Source: Eleginops maclovinus
Taxonomy: Eukaryota > Chordata > Actinopteri > Perciformes > Eleginopidae
Reading direction: 5' to 3'
Assembly (NCBI RefSeq): GCF_036324505.1
Contig: NC_086366.1
Location: 8,619,427 to 8,683,426 of the forward strand
DNA: 64,000 nucleotides
Position 1 is the first letter of the stretch. Each line of letters starts with the position of its first letter. Both the position numbers and the translations under genes were made by a program. This document shows, piece by piece, positions 38,210-51,815 of the stretch. The notes beneath the pieces are model-generated. The model was not told where the DNA came from, did no database searches, and was given only the letters and a program-made list of their open reading frames with translations.

Positions 38210-41200
38210 TCAGCTTTGAAAACATTTTCCATCATTTACTTAAATGGATTGGAGTGGATTTTGCATTCATGGATGTACTGTAGTTTGGAATTCCTTCACA
38301 TACTGTAAAACCAATTTGACCATCCAACACGGAAAAATATCTAGGACACCCCTAAGCAGATTTGGGAAAAACGTTGTGGTCTTTAACTTGGACAGCCCAC
38401 TGATTTGAACTCAAATCTTTTCCACTTTACTTAGCACTTTACTTTCTCAAGCATTGTAATTTTTACAAATCTATCTGACATTACAGATAATAGCTGTATT
38501 AAGCTGCAAGAAGCACTCAAAGTCTGTTTACATTTCTACCAACATAATTAGCTGATTGGATAGTTGATGGAGAGCATTAAGGAGCCACTGGGCTTAACAC
38601 TTATCTGAGTCCAACTAATAGGATCAACTTGAGATGAAGTATTAGGCTTTCCTGACGTCGGCCAATGCAGCTTTCGTTATTTATCACAGAAGCTTTAAGC
38701 ATTATAGTTTCGGATTGTGGAGAGGATGCTTTTCTTATCATCACTTTCACACTATTAGTATCGATTGCTGCTGATCTTGTCCAAACATTGAGAAAGATAG
38801 ATTTGGATTTTCTCGCCTCAATATGAAACTTCCCTGTTGTGTTGAATCAAACTGAATTGGTTTACCTTTGTTGACATGCACAAAGTAAATTTTGCAATTG
38901 TATCCAGCAGTTACAACCAGTGCATCTACCTTGCATTTTATCTTGGTCTACCTTCACACATATAGTGGGAACATTTTATTAAGTTAAGTTATTGATCCGC
39001 ATTTTATAGCTCGATAATGATTAACGTTAAAATGTGCCCTGTGCTTTATGAATGCCCCCTCCATACAATACATTGTGGTATCTATACATCTGACTGTAAG
39101 GCATAGTTATGCTGCCCTCTGAGATTGAATGATATATTTTCATATTGCAAACACCTGTCCTTAACAGAGTCCTTTCTTATAATTGAGTAAACTGACAAAC
39201 CCTGACTAATGTTAAATGTCATATTTTACGGATCATTTAATGCATAACAATAACAGTGCACCACAACTGATAAGCTCCACTTTTAATGCAGTAACCTTTC
39301 TTTAAATTAGCAATTTGGATTTGCGAAGTCTATATCTTAGATAAAAAGCAATAATTTAGGAAATGGAAACTTAGCTTTTTTCACAGAAATGAATGAAACA
39401 AGACATGTAAGCACTCTATATAGAATGTCTTAAACTTCATCAAATTAACGGACATATTTAACCTTGTTTATCCCACCCTTTCTCCTCCTACCCTCCTCCT
39501 CCTCATCCATCCTCCCCCTCCCTCTCCATCTTTCCACGATTCCACAGAGGGTGTTTCAAATTTATGAAAATTGACTCCACGTCTCTTTGAGCAGATGCTC
39601 TTTCTTGGCATCAAGAAGCGCTTCATTAGTTATTTAAATCAGAATAGCCCAGAACTGCATATCAGGCACTACATTAATTTGATATATGGTAAGAGAAAAC
39701 TAGAGACATTAGTGGGAAAACAAAAACACAGTGTAAGTGTCTGAGGACTCACTCTATCTTACTGTTCCAGCAGCCTGTCTGGATGTCAGCAGCAAATATC
39801 AATGTATTTTTTTCCTTACATTGAAAAATATACGCTGCCCCCTGGATATCATATGGATCCCATCTTTTTGTCAAGCTGTAATATACATTGACTGTTGCCA
39901 GTATGCTGTTTATTAATAAAGGAATTGTCATCCCAATATGTAGCCCTGTTACAGAGTCTATTTATGTTTGAATCGTTAATTTTACATAGTAACCAGAGCC
40001 CGGACATGTATGTCACCCATCCAGATGATGATGTATGACCACAGAGGGTCGTAGGAACCCGGCTTTGGACCACAAACTGTATCATGGTGTTTACTGCATA
40101 TACTGTACTGCAAGTAAACATGACAGGATGGCCTATTACTTGGATTTAAAAGCCTTACTAATTAATTTTACACATTGGGGGGAGAGTTTACTTGAATAGA
40201 TGCGTTTTGGCAGCTGTTGAGATGAGTGGAGTTCCAATTATCAAGGGGATGGAAGCAGCAGGATGGCTTTTTTACATAGGCACGGGGCTGTGCATGTGTT
40301 CATGCATGTCAAAGCCAATCCTTCCTGGGCTTAGATGCTATAGGAAAAACAGGACACAGAGGTGTGACCAATCGCCCTCATCTTTCCCTTCGCTCTCTCC
40401 TCAACTTTTCACAGCCATGCCATATTCCAGTAATTTCCCCATCCCTTGATTCTATCCGGTTTCCTCCTTTCGGCCTAATTGGGAAATTCCTGCACCCACT
40501 CCTCTCCCGGTACGCTGAGAGCACTACAGTCTTTATTCAAGCCCAAGTTCTGGCTCCAAATTTGCTTTGTGCCCGTCCTCCACTTTGAATAAAGCTCCCA
40601 CTCAACACCTTATTTGTAACAATTTGTTGCTCGTTTATATGGAAATCACTATTCTAATTAGGCTAAACGGTAAACAACCATTCCTGTCAATACTGGCGTC
40701 CCACCTGAGTCCTTTGGTGAATCCGGCTTAGCATTATGTCTTCATTTGCCGCTTTCACCATGGCTCCCGACGTCTTTTTTTTGTGGCGCGTGTTAAGAAT
40801 GGAGTGAGTGAAGGTACTGGTAACTGTCTTATCAATGACAGTGTGTCAGGTAACATCCAGTTAGTAAAAAAAGAGAATATTAGATGGGGGGGTCATTTTG
40901 CAGTTCTCCAAGATGAACTTTTCTTTGTTCTGTCTACTGCTTTTTTCTTTTCTTTCTACAAGGCATCATCTTTTACGAATGGATGACTAGGCTTAAAAAG
41001 CTAACGCTCTGAGAGATATGGCCTCTGCAATTATACTCCTTTCCCTCAGATTAGTCAGCCTGCCATTCTGTAATCCTTGTGGGTTATTATGAGCGAAGGA
41101 GCCCAGTGGAGAGGTTTTCAGTGATCAATCTTAAAACATCCTCTCTAATTTTCCACGGTCAGTGCTTCCATCCGGCCTGCCCTTGTCGCTTGACTGTGCC

Positions 41201-41807
41201 AGCCAATTACTGCTGTGACTATGTCAGCTTATTACAGGGCAGGCGTGGTCTTCCCCGCCGTATTGACTTCATGTGATTGGCTCAGGTCTCCCAACCTCCA
41301 GGCACAAATTAATAACTACCATGCCCTTTTTGAGCATGCAAAACTAGAGAGGTTTGGATAAACAACACAATCACTGCACATGTTCGTTTTTGTTTGCTTT
41401 CCACATGGATGAGGTTGAATTAATTGAACACATGCATGATTACTGAAGCACTTTGACAGGTAATAAGCCAAGGTAACAGTTTATTGGCCAGGAATTAAAT
41501 TGGCTGAATCCCTGTAAGTCCTGCTGTAGGGTTTTGTCACCGGTCCAATAAAGAAGAATAAATACCACTAAATGAACTTCCGTTGTGTGTAAAGGAGTGT
41601 TTACGTTTGCTAAATAAGAAGCTATTAGAAGTGCAGCCTCCTTCATCCCTCAATTAAAGGTATAAAATGTGGCACGGAGCATGGATTTCCTACTGTGTTG
41701 CCAAAAAATGTTTTTTTTTTTTTATTAATACGACAGATCTCTAATGAGAGCTAGACAGATTGCTGACCCGCAGGCAGGGTGGATTATCAAATTAGGACAC
41801 AGTGAGG

Positions 41808-41817
41808 AAGAGAGAAG

Positions 41818-41860
<43 letters not shown>

Positions 41861-41862
41861 GG
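41808..41862. repeat. imperfect (GA)n tract
   Basis: A purine-rich GA array with AAG and ACAG interruptions. Confidence 0.9.
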
Positions 41863-44055
41863 AGCTATGTATTGTGTTGGTGCATGCGTGGGCATGTGAG
41901 GAGTTCAGTGACACTCGATGAGGCTGTTATTGATTACTCAGTTCTATCATTAGCTGAAGCAGACCAAAGGCTGGCATGCTGGGGCATATGGTTGGCTAGT
42001 GCACTGGGTCAATTCACAACCTGACCTAATTAGCACATTAGGATTGAATGACTGTAACCAGTACAGAACCAGCGTTATATTTAACAGCCAAAAAGGACCT
42101 TTTAAAGTTTAATTGAAGGAACAAAAGACATCACCATCAAACTTTTGCTTTTATTTTTGTATTGCAAGATATTGCAGCATCAAGTACGCTGTATAAAAGT
42201 GAGGTCAATTGAGGTCATCGTTGCACTTAAAATAATACACAATGTTAGGTTACGCAAAAAGCATCCAAAGGAAACTGTTTCTTAAGAACTGCCAAGCAGA
42301 ACCTTAAAGTATATGCAATGGTGCATTTTGTTGCCTGAGCCTTTTCCTTCCTATAACTTCCCCATTTCTCTCTTTTACATAATCCCTTCTCCTTTTCTGT
42401 CCTTCAATTTGCTCTGCCCCTGACATTTTGGATATGGTCGACCAATTATGTTTTTTTTTTGTTTTATTTGATTTAACAAAAGTGGAGACAAGTACAGCTC
42501 TCATGTCAACCTTTATTCTCAGCCAGTCTTTGATCCCAACTTAAAAACTGTTTTAAAAGTGAAAGGGAAATATGAAAGAGGCAGATAAATAGTGAGTGCA
42601 ATAATGAATGAAAACACGAGTTTTGAAAATGACAACAGTGCAGAATAAAATGTGTCCTTCAAAGTGACAATGTTTACTTCCAAACCTGCAGGAGTCTCTT
42701 CTGCACAATGCTGGGCCTAGCAGACAGTTTTTGTACAGAATGGCATTTTTAGACTAAGAATCTTTATTTTGTGTGAATATTAAACAATTAGATGAAAGAA
42801 GCTGTGTGGAAAACAGGGGCCTTGGTAGCAAAAAAAATATACTTCCTGTGGATCAATTACTTATGTTATTAGGAAAATTGAAAGGCTCATATGAAAAGAG
42901 ACAACTCTGTTTTTTGAAAGATAGGCAGCAATAAGGACTTGGCCCTTTTCTCAGTCAGAACAAAGGGAGATAGGAGTGTCTCAATTTATTTGTGTTCTGT
43001 CTATCTCCTTTTTTTCTTTGTCTCTCTGCCATTTTCACAAGAACCTCCCCCTCCATTGATGGCGCCTTCACTGTCCTCCCTCTCCATTAACTGTCCCCTC
43101 TTTCTTTTCTATCCATTTACCCTTTCACCCTATTATCTCTCTCCTTCGCTCATCACCCGCCCTTTTAGTCCATCCACTTCGCTTGTGTCTAAGTGATATG
43201 TGTGGGAGAGGGAAGGAATGAAGGACGACAGAGCCAGACCACTATGGCGTAGGAGAGGGATGGAGGTGTCCAGGCCATTACAGACAGGGGCTAAGTGGTG
43301 CCACGCTGTCCCAGAGTCTGACCATCTAAGCACCTTGCTGGCCTCCACCTAAGTCATTAAATTTCCTTGTCCCAGCTGCAAAATAAAAGGCCATATCACT
43401 AAGGGACAATTTGGGTCCGTGCTCAATCACATGTATTGCAGCTCTATCACTGAGGCGTTGTTCTTGCCTTGGCTCACAGCTGAGAGGATTATGAGAATGC
43501 CAACCAAGAAAAACAACAACAACACATCCTCTACTTTTGAAAACATTCAACCATCTGATGCATGAACTTGCACCTCTCCACCAAGTTTCATCTACCCTGT
43601 TAATCTTGAATGATGGCTTCAATCTCAGTCTAGTGTCTGATTCTCCGTATTGAAGTGAATCTCCTACTCAGCCTTGGAGGTAGCAGGTTTAAATACAAGG
43701 AAAACAGAAAGGAATTGTGGCTTATCAGTGTTGCTCTTGAAGAATTATCTCTCTAACTTTACGCACCCACAAAAATAAGTGCTTCAGGTTTCAGGGTTTG
43801 GTCGCGGCCCTCAGCATAGTGAGTCTGCTCCATCATTAGTGGCCAGCTGATTATAGGCTGCTTGACCCGGGCTATATAGTTCCTTTCCTCTGGGAACAGA
43901 AGGAGGAGGAGCAGGGGAAGGAAGGGACTAATTGTTGGCCAGAGTGTGGATGCTGCGTCGGTGGATGCATGTGGTGTTTAATATGCAAGGAATGGAATGT
44001 CCTCCCTGCGCAAAGCTAGGAAGGAATAGTAGAGGCTCATTTGCTGGGGATGGGA

Positions 44056-44056
<1 letters not shown>

Positions 44057-44147
<91 letters not shown>

Positions 44148-44165
44148 GCGTGTGCGTGTGTGCGC
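44057..44165. repeat. (TG)n microsatellite with TGCG variants
   Basis: A pure TG array to about 44142, followed by TGCGTG variants, the same pattern as at 207-340. Confidence 0.96.
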
Positions 44166-47100
44166 ATTGAAGAGGGGCCAGAGAATAGAAGACAGCAAAG
44201 GGCCTTGGAGACACAAAGACTGCCTCTGTAGTAGCTAGAGAGGAGTGTACACTGACTCACAACAACAACAGAGAACTGAAAAGCTCTCTTCAGGGCTAAA
44301 CTATCTGGTGCAAATTGGGATGGGAATATAATGAGCATTGGAGTTGGAGGTTGACTTTGTCATGGGCTTTGAGTGGTTTGGCAATTGTCCTCAAATACTT
44401 GTGCATGCAGTTTGAGCATCATTAGTTTAGTCAGTTTGCCCAGAAGGTTAACAGGACACCCAACATGTGCTGTCCATCATCCACTGCATAAAGCTTCCTT
44501 TACTCTTTCATAATTACTCTGTAACAAATGAGGGACCATTATGTTGATCTCAGATCTATCATCTATTCATTATTTGGAATGAATGTGAAATCAAATCAAG
44601 GATAGACTGTGGACATGAATAACCAGATCCATTTGGTCCTCTGTTGGACATTGTTCTCTTGATGTAAATCATCTAATTTGTTATATGCAAGATATTGTCT
44701 TTCCTGCAAGAGAAAATACTGTGCAGTAAAATGGAAGAGTGTGGACAGGAATCAGAAACTAGTCAGCAGTCTGTTTATAAGTTATATTGTTTCTTTCTAA
44801 TTTCCTCTAGCTTTAAAACACATCTATACAAAGACCGAAACTTAGACACAGAAGAATTTGCATGCACACTTGTTGTACTCCCTTTTATATACATACACCG
44901 CTGTTCACACACAGCTGAAGTGTTTTCTACTTTTTTTGTCTGGGAGGATGGGAAGAAGGGACAGTCATTTTAACACTGTCAATCTTTTTGCTGCTAGACC
45001 AAATCAGTAAAGTCGTCTCTTTATCAAACAAATGCAGTCACTCTGAAAGAAGCTTTTATCCTGCTCGCTGCTGTACATTTGAATACCTTAGACACAGTGT
45101 GTGAATCCATTTCGATATACTGGCACTACCGAATCAGCAGGAGGGAAGTGCCACTTCAGCTTTCAGCTATTGACACATCAAATTAAACTGAAGTCAGTTG
45201 AAAAATAGGCTTTTTTACGACAGGCTAACAGTAATAACAAATAAACAGTGTCAGACGGGCCCCTGCACTGTTTGACTCTCTTTTTTGGCATCTGACTTTA
45301 CTAAATTAGAGACTCTTACGTCAATAAAATGCCCACGGCTCCATCGTGAATCCATACAAAAAACATTGCAAAGCCAGAGATTCATTCAGAGATAATTAGT
45401 GCCGAAAGGAGGAGAAAAACATCAGAGTTTTATGACCTCGTATATAAACTAGAATGATTATTTCATTGCCTGTCAGCTATGCAAACATTCACATCCAAAA
45501 GTACTTTTCCTGGCAGCAGTGTGACTATTCATGTTCAGGTTTTGTGCTAAAACATCTTGTCACATGTTTGCGCTGCAGGTTGCTGGCATCAAAGTCTTTC
45601 TCACAGGCCAAAGTCTTTCTTTAAAATCTTTATTGCCGTCCTCCACAGAACAAAGTGGCCACTTCAGAACCATAGCAAATGTGTATACATCTAGAAACAC
45701 ACCTTCAACTGGTAGTAGGATGCATAATACCACATGTTAATTGCGTCTAGAATTAAAAAAAATAGATGGCAGCTGAGGTGTAAAGAGCATCCAACACTTG
45801 TTAACAGCTGTTAAGCAGATAGGGGATCATGGCCTGTGAGTAGTAGTGTGGCATCTGTTTGTGACACTGTACATATCCTCAGTATGTTGTGTACCAGAAG
45901 AAAACAATTCCCTTCCCCTGATACAAATCAGGGGAAAAGCTTAGGTTGCAGTGACAAGAAATTAAGTGTAAAGGGAATTGGAATTTATAATTTGCGAGAA
46001 GAATACATGGCAAAAAAAATAAGGCATGATAAACTGTTAATTACATTAAAAAAGAACTTGATGAAACGCAGCGAGAATATAAGTGGAGTCTAAATAAAAT
46101 GTGCAATTTCACTCTTTGATACATGTTAAAAATAGTGGCGACAGACAAACACTTTGTCAGGTTGTATTCTCATTACTGGTAATAATTGCCTACAGAAATA
46201 CACACATACATTATTATATCTGTAGGATTTCATCCCGAGGAAGATATGACATTAAGGCTTTGGCTATACATCCTTTAACACCACAATTTTGCAGTTGCCT
46301 TTGAGTAAGAAAACCTGTATTCAGTTGTTATCTGTAATGAATGGAGAGTTAAGCATGGTCAAAGCAGAACGTGAATACATAGAATTCCAAATGGTTGTCA
46401 AGATAGAAAGAAAACCCTCACTATTTTTTGTATAATTTATCATTTTTTACTACTGAAAATGAACTGATAAAAAAGAAGATTATTCTCAGTGAACTAAACC
46501 CATTAATCTTCTGCTGGCTAGCAGGCCGGGTTGAAGTGAATGAATCTTCAAAAAAGAACTATGAAATAAACTGTGAACTCCACAAGTTATGCTGGCTCCA
46601 GCATATTAGAGCTAATGATCACTCTTACCAATAGTAGTCTTTGAATTCCTTACCCTCTAGAGTCCCCTTGAGAGTCGGACAGTATCTTTCCAAATTGATT
46701 CAAACATTATCAATAGTTAATTGCACCGTTAGTGTTAGCAAGGTTTCTTCTGTTCAATGCCTTCCATATTTACATGCTGCTTTGTATTTCGAGCATGTCA
46801 TAAAGTAAGAAGTTTTGTCCAGTATGCTACTTTGTGTCGTAAATTATCTTCAAGGACGCACATACATCCACACTTGATTTTGAGCCAGCAATAGAGCAAT
46901 GGCATATCCCTTTTCCTTTGATGGCCACCAAATAACAATACATTTCTTTAGGGACAAAAAGCAAATATTGACATGCACATCAATCCAGTCCTTATGAGGA
47001 ATATTAAAAAGGCACGGAGAGTGGCAGTAAAACCAATTGTTGAGTATTTCCCAGTCTTGAAGGCATGTTTCTTTTGTTCGCCCGAACAGCTTTGTTTGCA

Positions 47101-48613
47101 GCTCTGAATCTTCTGTGTTCATCTGTATGCACTAAGCTGATGTGAGATAATGGCCCTTGAGGAGTGTCAGAAAACGCAGAGAGTGAAGCCTTCTGACAGT
47201 AATTGTTCTCTCATCTTTAGGGCGGCATCTTAGCCGATCTCCAAAGCACTCTATAATGAGCCCTGTGGCAGAGAGAGGAGAGAGGAGGAGAGGAGGGAGG
47301 GAGAGACAGAGAGTTGAATGATGAAATTATAACACTTTTTTGTTTGTATTTATTTTCTTTTTTATTGTTATTATTATGCACCATTATTACAGGATCTGCT
47401 GCTTTCCCCTGACACATCGTAGTGATTGTCTGTGAGGTCGTTCTTTCTCGTTTACCTTGAGAACATCTGCAGAGAGGGCCAAACGTGCGCTCAGCCGGCT
47501 GGCTAGCTTCATACTTCATAAAGTGGATTTTAAGATAACAGCCATCAGATTAACATTCAAATTGCTTGATCAAACAAAAACGCATGAGTACGATTCAAAG
47601 CGTCTTAGCGGTACACACATGTGGCTGACATCTCTGTTGGCTGATGGAGGAAATTATTGTTTTGGTCAATTTCAGGTCAAACTAATGTCAGAGTATTTGT
47701 ATTTCCAGTTATCATTTGTGGAAAATAAGCAACCATTTAGCTGATCTATGGCAGGTTACAAATCAAACAACTAGATTCAACTGCCACTCATAACTAATTA
47801 CAATAATGCAGTTATTTAACAAGACACATAAACTTCATTATCTAATTGTCTTAATAGCAGCTAAGGCCACTTAGATATACAGCACCATCCAGTTATTACA
47901 AATACATATATGCTCAACATTTATTTTGACATGTAAAAGTGCCTGTAAACAGATGAACCAGGTTATTAAAAAGTCATGTTTTTTTCCAACTATATGACAC
48001 TTTACTTAATTGCTGGGGAATTCAAGGATTCTTCTTCTTGGAGTATCAAGTAAATAGTAGACTTACAGGGCGTTTGGAGTCTGCTACATTTGTAAGTGGA
48101 AATGAACCCCCACCCCGTCGCTGTGCACACCAAATTCAACTTTACTACTGGTAAGCCCAACAATTATCCTTACAAACAAGAGGCCTATCTAAAGATTAGA
48201 GAAAGCAGATAATACTCCAATTAAATGATTACATGTAAGCAGCTATAGATACGATCCACTTATTGTGACTTTAATTGGGTTTTAAGGGATAACCCAATCA
48301 CATCATTAAACTCACAGCTGACCAAATCGAGAGAGGTGAACACCTTGGAGTATATTCAGGTTTTTGGAAGTTGTCATTGGAGCTCCAGAAACACCTCTGT
48401 CATTACATGTACCTCGCTTTTTGTAAATAAATCTGTTTAAAGTGAGGTAAATTAGGTTAATACTTGATAAGGAAATGGCTGGAATTAGAGGAAATGACAC
48501 GACAGCCTTTTTTTTTCTCGTTCTTCAAGCCATCCATTGTTGAAATCGATTGTTCCGCCTTGGTGATTCCCTAAGGAGCTATTTAGACTGAGTTGGCTGT
48601 GGGGTGCACCAAG

Positions 48614-48620
48614 AGCTCTC

Positions 48621-48660
<40 letters not shown>

Positions 48661-48720
48661 TCTCTCTCTCTGTCTCTATCTCTCGCTCTCTCTTTCTCTC
48701 TCCTCTATGTCTCTGTCTCT
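48614..48720. repeat. imperfect (CT)n tract
   Basis: A pyrimidine-rich CT array with scattered interruptions. Its complement is a polypurine GA tract. Confidence 0.93.
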
Positions 48721-48760
48721 GTTTGTCCCTCTCCCCAATTCTATCTTTTTTACACCACAT

Positions 48761-48798
48761 ACACACACACACACTCACACACACACACGCACACGCTC
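48761..48798. repeat. (CA)n microsatellite, interrupted
   Basis: A short CA array with CTCACA and CGCACA variants, just 3' of the CT tract. Confidence 0.9.
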
Positions 48799-48887
48799 TC
48801 ATAGTCACCCGTAGCGGTTTTAGAGGCGCAAAAGGGAATGATACTCATATTACAATTGCCAATATTTGCAAATATTGAGCTATACAT

Positions 48888-48891
<4 letters not shown>

Positions 48892-48975
<84 letters not shown>
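48892..48975. repeat. (CA)n microsatellite
   Basis: A pure CA array of about 84 bp. Confidence 0.96.
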
Positions 48976-48978
<3 letters not shown>

Positions 48979-49713
48979 CTTTATGTCAACTGTCTAGGAA
49001 GAGCTTGGCTGAAATAATCGATAAGGAGTGCAGGAGAGTCATAGTGCATGCAAAGCTTTGTCTAGCCAGCCCTCCCTCATGTGGCATGACCAACATACCA
49101 GATATAATCTGTTCGCAAACCACCAAGCACCCCTGCTCTATTCCTTTAATTATTTTTCAGTGTTGCTTCCTCTGTTATCCCAGCAGCTGGGACATTCCTC
49201 TCGATTTGGTTTCCAACCAAAAATATCAAAACACGTATTTTCTGTCCTCTGCAGACTACTTGGTTTATCTCTGTCTCTTGGAGGCTACCCCTGCCTTCTG
49301 CCCGAATATCCCACCTGCTTTGTATCCCTCCCTCCATGCTGAATAGATGTTTGCAAGAGGGTTGGCCTAGCTAAACTATTAATTAATCCCAGAGTGTGTG
49401 AGCCCCAATGGGCTATAGGCGTTGTGAATAAAAAGGCCTTTAGAGGCAGGGAAGTGGACGGTGAAAACATGTATTCACAAGAGAGCAACTAATATGTGTC
49501 TGTCTATGTGTGTGTGCTGAGATAGATAAACAGCATAATTGCAGATAATAAGGACGCTAACACACATACTGTAAAGCACGTACAGAACTGTACTGATTCC
49601 TTTGTAAGTGGAAATAAATCCACCCCTCTTCTTTTGTCTGCAGTCTCCATGAACTATATATCTCTGGATCAAAACTCTTGTCCATTAAGAATACCTTTAG
49701 ACGTTGGTGCCTG

Positions 49714-49802
<89 letters not shown>

Positions 49803-49819
49803 TGTATGTGTATGTGTAT

Positions 49820-49884
<65 letters not shown>
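49714..49884. repeat. (TG)n microsatellite with internal (TATG)n
   Basis: Two TG arrays flank four TGTATG-type units at 49801-49826. Confidence 0.96.
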
Positions 49885-49888
<4 letters not shown>

Positions 49889-50691
49889 TTCAATTAGGAA
49901 TGGGTTTATTGCTCATATCTCCCCGGAGGCCGTGATCAATCTGTGTCATCAATAAAGACGCGCCAGTTTGTCAGGAAGCACCCACAAGCCTCTGGGTCTT
50001 TTAGCGGGGGGGGCAGAGGAGGTTCCTGACCGAGGAGGATCTTTTGCCACAAGCTGCACCTCAGAAACACTTTCTGCATTTAATGCTGTTATGCAATTTA
50101 CACTACGTATTTCTTGAAAGATCAATGCCTTTTTTTTAATTAAGAACCACAATAATATATGCTTTATACATTTGGTTAACAAACTCCTACTCCCACAGCA
50201 CCATCATACAAATCATACAAGCCAGTCTTTTCCAGGCTGTTTAGAGGTCTCTGTGGTGGATTTAGCGTTCACATACAATGTGATGGGTCAGCACAGCATT
50301 ACAGTTTGGTCCGAAAACTGATTTCTATTCACAGAATGATTGCTGCTCCATACTGGTTGGAAGGCTATTGATTGGTCCACATCCATTTTTCCAGTACTTT
50401 TTCCAGTAACTGTTATTGTCAAAGCTATACGGTTTAAACCAAATTAGAATTTGTACTCACTTAAAGGGGGTAATTTTTTTATGTTTACTTAACAGAATGC
50501 ATTTTTAACGGAAGGAAATCAATAATGATAATTAGATGTTCTGTTGCTGCAACATTAATGCGGAGTAAAAGGGGCAACCTGTGACATAACATCCCACTAC
50601 TTAATAACATTAAACATGTTTACTGTTACAGAACTGTGTTTCCAGGTATGAGATAATCATGTAAGATTTATCTATAGGAATTAGCACACAC

Positions 50692-51140
50692 TGTCAAGGG
50701 GCGAACAAACAAAGGGGTTTCAGGAAAAGTCCTTTTACTGGAGTGATCACAGTACAATGGGTTTCACAAACAAAAAAACACTCTGAACTAAATACTACGA
50801 ACACAAAAACCACTCGTATGAGGGAAAAAACGTAACTGAGACAAGGTACTAGGAGTACACATGAGCCTGGAGCTAGTTGTCTGACGTTCACGTATAACGA
50901 ACTGGCACTGGAACAGGGGAGACGAGGACAATATATACACAAGGTGAGGAGACACAGATGGAAACAATCAGGGCGTGATAGACAATCACGAAGATGGGAG
51001 ACACATGTCGGCGGGGAGCACAGAGACCTGAAACGAGAGGGGGAATTAATCTCTAACATAAAACAGGGAAGCACAAGACAACAAAGCGACAGGACGGAAA
51101 CTAATATAAATAAAACAACATTATTTTTCGAGACATGACA
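50692..51140 (-). mobile_element. solo long terminal repeat with 5-bp target duplication
   Basis: Read on the minus strand, a 449-bp segment begins TGTCATG and ends TTGACA, the TG...CA borders of LTRs. It is flanked by CACAC at 50687-50691 and 51141-51145, a 5-bp target duplication. In LTR orientation a TATATA box lies at 50932-50937 and an AGTAAA polyadenylation-type signal at 50734-50739, about 200 bp apart, as expected for U3-R-U5. No gag, pol or env sequence is adjacent, so the internal region was probably lost by LTR-LTR recombination. It could be Gypsy-type or an endogenous retrovirus; I cannot tell which. The 161-codon open frame over it is not a gene. Confidence 0.8.
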
Positions 51141-51689
51141 CACACTCACAGACACAGCCTTTAATTGTTTCTGAATCAAAGCGCAGTTCCATACCTGCCT
51201 TGTGGCAACCTTTGTACTGTACTGAAATGATTGTAGCCATTACCAGAAGGGCCATTGTGCTTTAGAAAACAGACAGTGTGACCTTTAGACAGTGAGGTGC
51301 GTTCGTGAAAGCAGTGTTCTCTGCTTCTACTGTACCATTAAAACTAACATTGTCTCTGTTCTGGAGGAGAGCTGATAGTAACAGCTGTTGAAATTGTTTC
51401 CTCTTCGTAAAACAGGAGGCAATAATTTCCCCGATCAACACAAACACACGTTAGGCTGCAGGTCAAATACAAGTGTGTCCTAGATTCCCCCAGTATGCTG
51501 GTGGACACATATATCTACATAAACAACAATATAGCCATATAAAACATACATTTTAATGTTAATGTTCATCAGTTTATTAAACTAAATACAGAAATATAAT
51601 TATCACCAGTATAAATGAATAGACATGCAGCATATTGACAGCAATAGCAGCTTTGCAAGGCAATACTTGAGCACAGCAGTGCTTTGAGC

Positions 51690-51815
51690 TGGATGCTTAC
51701 ATCACCTCACAATTACAATGCTAACACGCAGATGCAGGTGTAATGTTTACAGTGCTCACCATCGTAGTTTAGGGTTTTTTCATGCTAACATTTGATAATT
51801 AGCTATAATCAGTAT
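51690..51815 (-). repeat. teleost interspersed repeat fragment (ATGTTAGC-rich)
   Basis: On the minus strand it carries phrases such as GTAAACATTACACCTG and ATGTTAGCATG-like words, common in fish genomes. The related fragment at 60965-61105 is in the opposite orientation. I cannot name the family. Confidence 0.5.

Noticed and set aside
48485..48808. Arg-Glu rich open frame on the minus strand
   Set aside because: It is the translation of the CT/GA tract and adjacent CA repeat.
50694..51179. 161-codon minus-strand open frame
   Set aside because: It lies across the solo LTR and runs past its border. It has no domain and is a chance frame in the LTR.
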